From Mycobacterium sp. (GTDB taxonomy: Bacteria; Actinomycetota; Actinomycetes; Mycobacteriales; Mycobacteriaceae): a DNA stretch of 64,000 nt. The DNA lies in the NCBI RefSeq assembly GCF_029961025.1, contig NZ_JASBVP010000007.1, positions 1 to 64,000 of the forward strand, in the 5' to 3' direction. This document shows, one piece after another, positions 61,853 through 64,000 of this stretch (the first letter of the stretch is position 1; every line of letters begins with the position of its first letter). The translations under genes were made by a program, and so were the position numbers. Below the pieces are notes generated by a model. That model was not told the origin of the DNA. It ran no database searches and was given only the letters and a program-made list of their open reading frames with translations.

Positions 61853-63895
61853 TCACGGGTCGGGTTCGCTCGTCAGGGTGTCGATGTGGTAATGGCTGGC
61901 GGTCCACGGCGGGGAGCCGGGGGTGGGGGTCAGCGTGACCGTTATCAGAGATTTTCCGGCGGTGAAAGACCCTGCTACCAGGTGGATGTCGTCAAGCCAG
62001 CGGTGGGTGCCGTTGCTGCGCGGCTGAAGCCAGGTTCCGGCGGGTAGCCCGTCTATGGCAATGTCGGCCGATTGAAAGCCGTTTAGTTGGTCCGACGTGC
62101 GCCGTACCAGGACACCGTGGTTACCGGGGTCGACGCGGACCTGGAAGGTGATCGCAGATCCGGTGGTGCGGACCAGCCCGGCGACCATGCGGGTGTCGTC
62201 GGCGCCCTCGTACTCGCTGAGCAGTAATTCGTCGGCGGCGTCGGCGTCGGTGTAGCCGTGCAGGATTCGACTGAGCGGATCGGCGGGGTAGACATCATCG
62301 GTGGCCGCGACGGTGTCGCTGGGCTGGGTGTAGAGGAATGCGGTTGAGCTGTAGTCGGGTTGGACCATGTTGCGTTTGCCGTGCTCGATGCCGAATCGGA
62401 TTGCCGAGTGGTAACCGATGGCGTCGGTGAGCATGAGCCGGTAGGCGGCGACACAATAGCCGGCACACCCACCGGCGGCCGTGCGTTGATCCGGCTGGCC
62501 GGTGAGCGGGGCGCTATAGCGGCTGCCGTTGTTGAAATACCAGCCGCCCTCGTAGAGGTCTTCGGTGCCGGTCCCGTACCACTGGGGGGATGCCGAGCCG
62601 TCGGTGTAGACCCGTTCGGCTCCTTCGAGAAAGTACGGGGCGTCTTCCATAAACGCCGTTTTGATCGCAGCGCCGCTCATGGTGTGGTTGACGCCGACGA
62701 ACTTGCCATGGCCGTGCTCGTCGGCGAACAACCAGTCTTGGCCGGGGGTCGTGGGCCCGGCGTGCGAGCGGGCGGTGAAGTAGCCGGCGCGGCCGCTGGC
62801 CAGTGCGGGTGCCCATTGAGGATCGGGTGTGGTCACGACGTCGCTGCTGATTCCCGCTAGGAGATCTCCGGTTGTGTTGAGCAGTGTGAGGCGGGCTGTT
62901 CGGGCGAAAGGCATTGGCCACCAAGCTGATAACGCCACCGCTCCGCCGGGCTGGGGGATCGTGGCGAACATCAGCGCACGCACAGTGGTAAGGCCCAGCC
63001 CGGCGCCGAAGAATTCCCCCAGGGGCGAGTCGACCGTGGTTCGGCCGTCGAACTCGATCACCAGGCGCACCCCGCCCAGAAGTTGATCCCCCGATTTCGG
63101 CAGCCACAGGTGCAGCGCCGAAATGCTGCCCGGGCCGGTGGATTCCGCGATCGTCTGCGCGGTGTTAGCCGGCAGCGCGACAGCACGATCGGTATGCGTT
63201 GCCCAGGGTGCGGAGGGTTTAGGGTCGACGGTGCCCGCGGCGCGCAGAGTGGCGAGGACGTCGAGCGCGGGGTCGGAGCGCGAGAAGGTGGTGACGCCGT
63301 CGGCGGTCGAAAACTGGCGATAGTCGACGTGGTAGTACTCCAGGTTCGAGGTGACGCTGATCCGCATCGACCGTCGGTACGGCATCGGCACCTTGATGTA
63401 CACGCCGCCCGGCGATTGCGCCGCGTTGGCCACCAGGGGCCACACGAACGGTGCCCCCAGCACACCATCGACCACCGATTGCAGCGGCGCGTCTACCACC
63501 GGATGCCCGTCCAGCTCGATGAGGATCCTTCCGATCGCGCGCACGTCGCCGCGGTCGCGGGTGAACCAGATCGAGTCGACCTCGCCGGCTCCGCGATCCT
63601 GCGCGACGACACAGCCGGCACCGCCGGGCGCCAGACAGCCACCGGTGCCGTTGCGGTTACCGGTGGACAGGTCGAAATCCCCGCCGCCGCGGTCAAAGCT
63701 GGACACCTCCAGACTTTGGGTGTCGGCGCTCAGATACGGCAGCCGATCCAATCGGCGGAAGGTCTCCCAGCCCACCAACGGCAAACCGGGGTGTGTGAGC
63801 ACCGGTTCGGCGGGCGCAGCGGCCGCACCGGCAGCACCGGCAAGCCCCGGCAGCAGCACGATCATCGCAACGAGTGCCCGAACAGCCAGCGGCAT
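61853..63895 (-). CDS. Secreted DUF2961 (GH172-type) protein
   Basis: This 680-aa protein has a signal peptide (VRALVAMIVLLPGLAGAAGA, cleavage near residue 27). DUF2961 features: LPLVGWETFRRLDRLPYLSA, EVSSFDRGGGDFDLSTGN, AGEVDSIWFTRDRGDVRAIG, ILIELDGHPVVDAPL, a second related half (GSISALHLWLPKSGDQLLGG, VRLVIEFDGRTTVDSPLGEF) and YGTGTEDLYEGGWYFNNGSR with DAIGYHSAIRFGIEHG. Enzymes of this family (GH172) act on fructan or D-arabinofuranose polymers, and mycobacterial members have been linked to arabinan turnover. A role in cell-wall arabinan processing is plausible. It is intact and convergent with the hyc-like operon. Confidence 0.82.
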   Translation of the reverse strand: MPLAVRALVAMIVLLPGLAGAAGAAAAPAEPVLTHPGLPLVGWETFRRLDRLPYLSADTQSLEVSSFDRGGGDFDLSTGNRNGTGGCLAPGGAGCVVAQDRGAGEVDSIWFTRDRGDVRAIGRILIELDGHPVVDAPLQSVVDGVLGAPFVWPLVANAAQSPGGVYIKVPMPYRRSMRISVTSNLEYYHVDYRQFSTADGVTTFSRSDPALDVLATLRAAGTVDPKPSAPWATHTDRAVALPANTAQTIAESTGPGSISALHLWLPKSGDQLLGGVRLVIEFDGRTTVDSPLGEFFGAGLGLTTVRALMFATIPQPGGAVALSAWWPMPFARTARLTLLNTTGDLLAGISSDVVTTPDPQWAPALASGRAGYFTARSHAGPTTPGQDWLFADEHGHGKFVGVNHTMSGAAIKTAFMEDAPYFLEGAERVYTDGSASPQWYGTGTEDLYEGGWYFNNGSRYSAPLTGQPDQRTAAGGCAGYCVAAYRLMLTDAIGYHSAIRFGIEHGKRNMVQPDYSSTAFLYTQPSDTVAATDDVYPADPLSRILHGYTDADAADELLLSEYEGADDTRMVAGLVRTTGSAITFQVRVDPGNHGVLVRRTSDQLNGFQSADIAIDGLPAGTWLQPRSNGTHRWLDDIHLVAGSFTAGKSLITVTLTPTPGSPPWTASHYHIDTLTSEPDP

Positions 63896-64000
63896 AGCAC
63901 CCCAGGCTACGGTTTAAGGGCAACGGCCCGCCCCGGGAGCGTCCCAGGTCGGTTATCGGCCGGGGAGCCCGCCGATCCCGAGGGTCGGGCAGCGCCATCG
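63896..64000. other. Window edge, no gene assigned
   Basis: This is the upstream region of the DUF2961 gene; it is too short to assign anything beyond a probable promoter. Confidence 0.3.

Overview
The window is high-GC actinobacterial DNA, almost certainly from a Mycobacterium and probably a slow grower. The evidence is DUF732 and Apa/FAP-type proteins, several REP13E12 (DUF222-HNH) genes and fragments, paired small/large type VII (ESX) substrate-like genes, and a complete seven-gene cluster in the order of M. tuberculosis Rv0081-Rv0087. This assignment comes from recognised families only; no database was searched.

Positions 1-53,650 are an accessory plasticity zone packed with broken genes and nested insertion sequences. 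0-5.3 kb: two membrane-anchored proteins sharing one N-terminal module, then a resolvase gene split by an IS1634-family element (target duplication CTAGT) and a decayed short-chain dehydrogenase. 5.3-8 kb: a DMT-family transporter, a small hypothetical gene and an IS3 remnant. 8-13.4 kb: two related type VII substrate-like cassettes, one decayed, sharing a 475-bp near-identical block. 13.4-16.2 kb: a broken HigBA-like module, a nuclease-like gene truncated by an IS3 element, and that element. 16.3-18.6 kb: a third type VII cassette with a displaced second C-terminus and a second membrane partner downstream. 19.5-22.9 kb: IS256 interrupted by a tyrosine recombinase gene that is itself interrupted by IS1182. 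23-40.3 kb: a PIN-like gene, a tRNA-Pro-derived attachment-like site, an Mrr_N gene pair, phage capsid remnants, an Mre11/Rad50-like (SbcD/SbcC, YhaN-like) pair, a broken Mrr endonuclease, and a large RecB-nuclease/helicase gene split by IS1380, which is itself split by IS1182. 40.3-53.6 kb: a TPR-like gene, two REP13E12 genes each broken at the same codon of the HNH motif with different cargo (VapBC modules plus a zinc-finger HNH protein in one, a complete type VII cassette in the other), another VapBC pair, and IS21, FIST, RES and HNH remnants.

Positions 54,000-61,600 are core-like. They hold an ArsR regulator followed by a tightly packed hydrogenase-4/formate-hydrogenlyase-like membrane complex (HyfI/NuoB, HyfB, HyfC/HycD, HyfE/HycP, HyfF/HycQ, HyfG/HycE-like), whose large subunit lacks the NiFe cysteines. 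A secreted DUF2961 (GH172-type) protein closes the window on the minus strand.

The most interesting system is the set of four type VII cassettes. Each has, or once had, a small ESX partner (two carry a YxxxD/E motif). It is followed by a large substrate with a conserved helical N-terminus, a proline-rich linker and a variable glycine-rich hydrophobic C-terminus. In two cassettes a multi-pass membrane protein and a conserved ~107-aa protein come next, all in overlapping frames. One cassette carries a displaced C-terminus plus membrane partner downstream, the layout of polymorphic toxin/immunity loci. A toxin role is inference.
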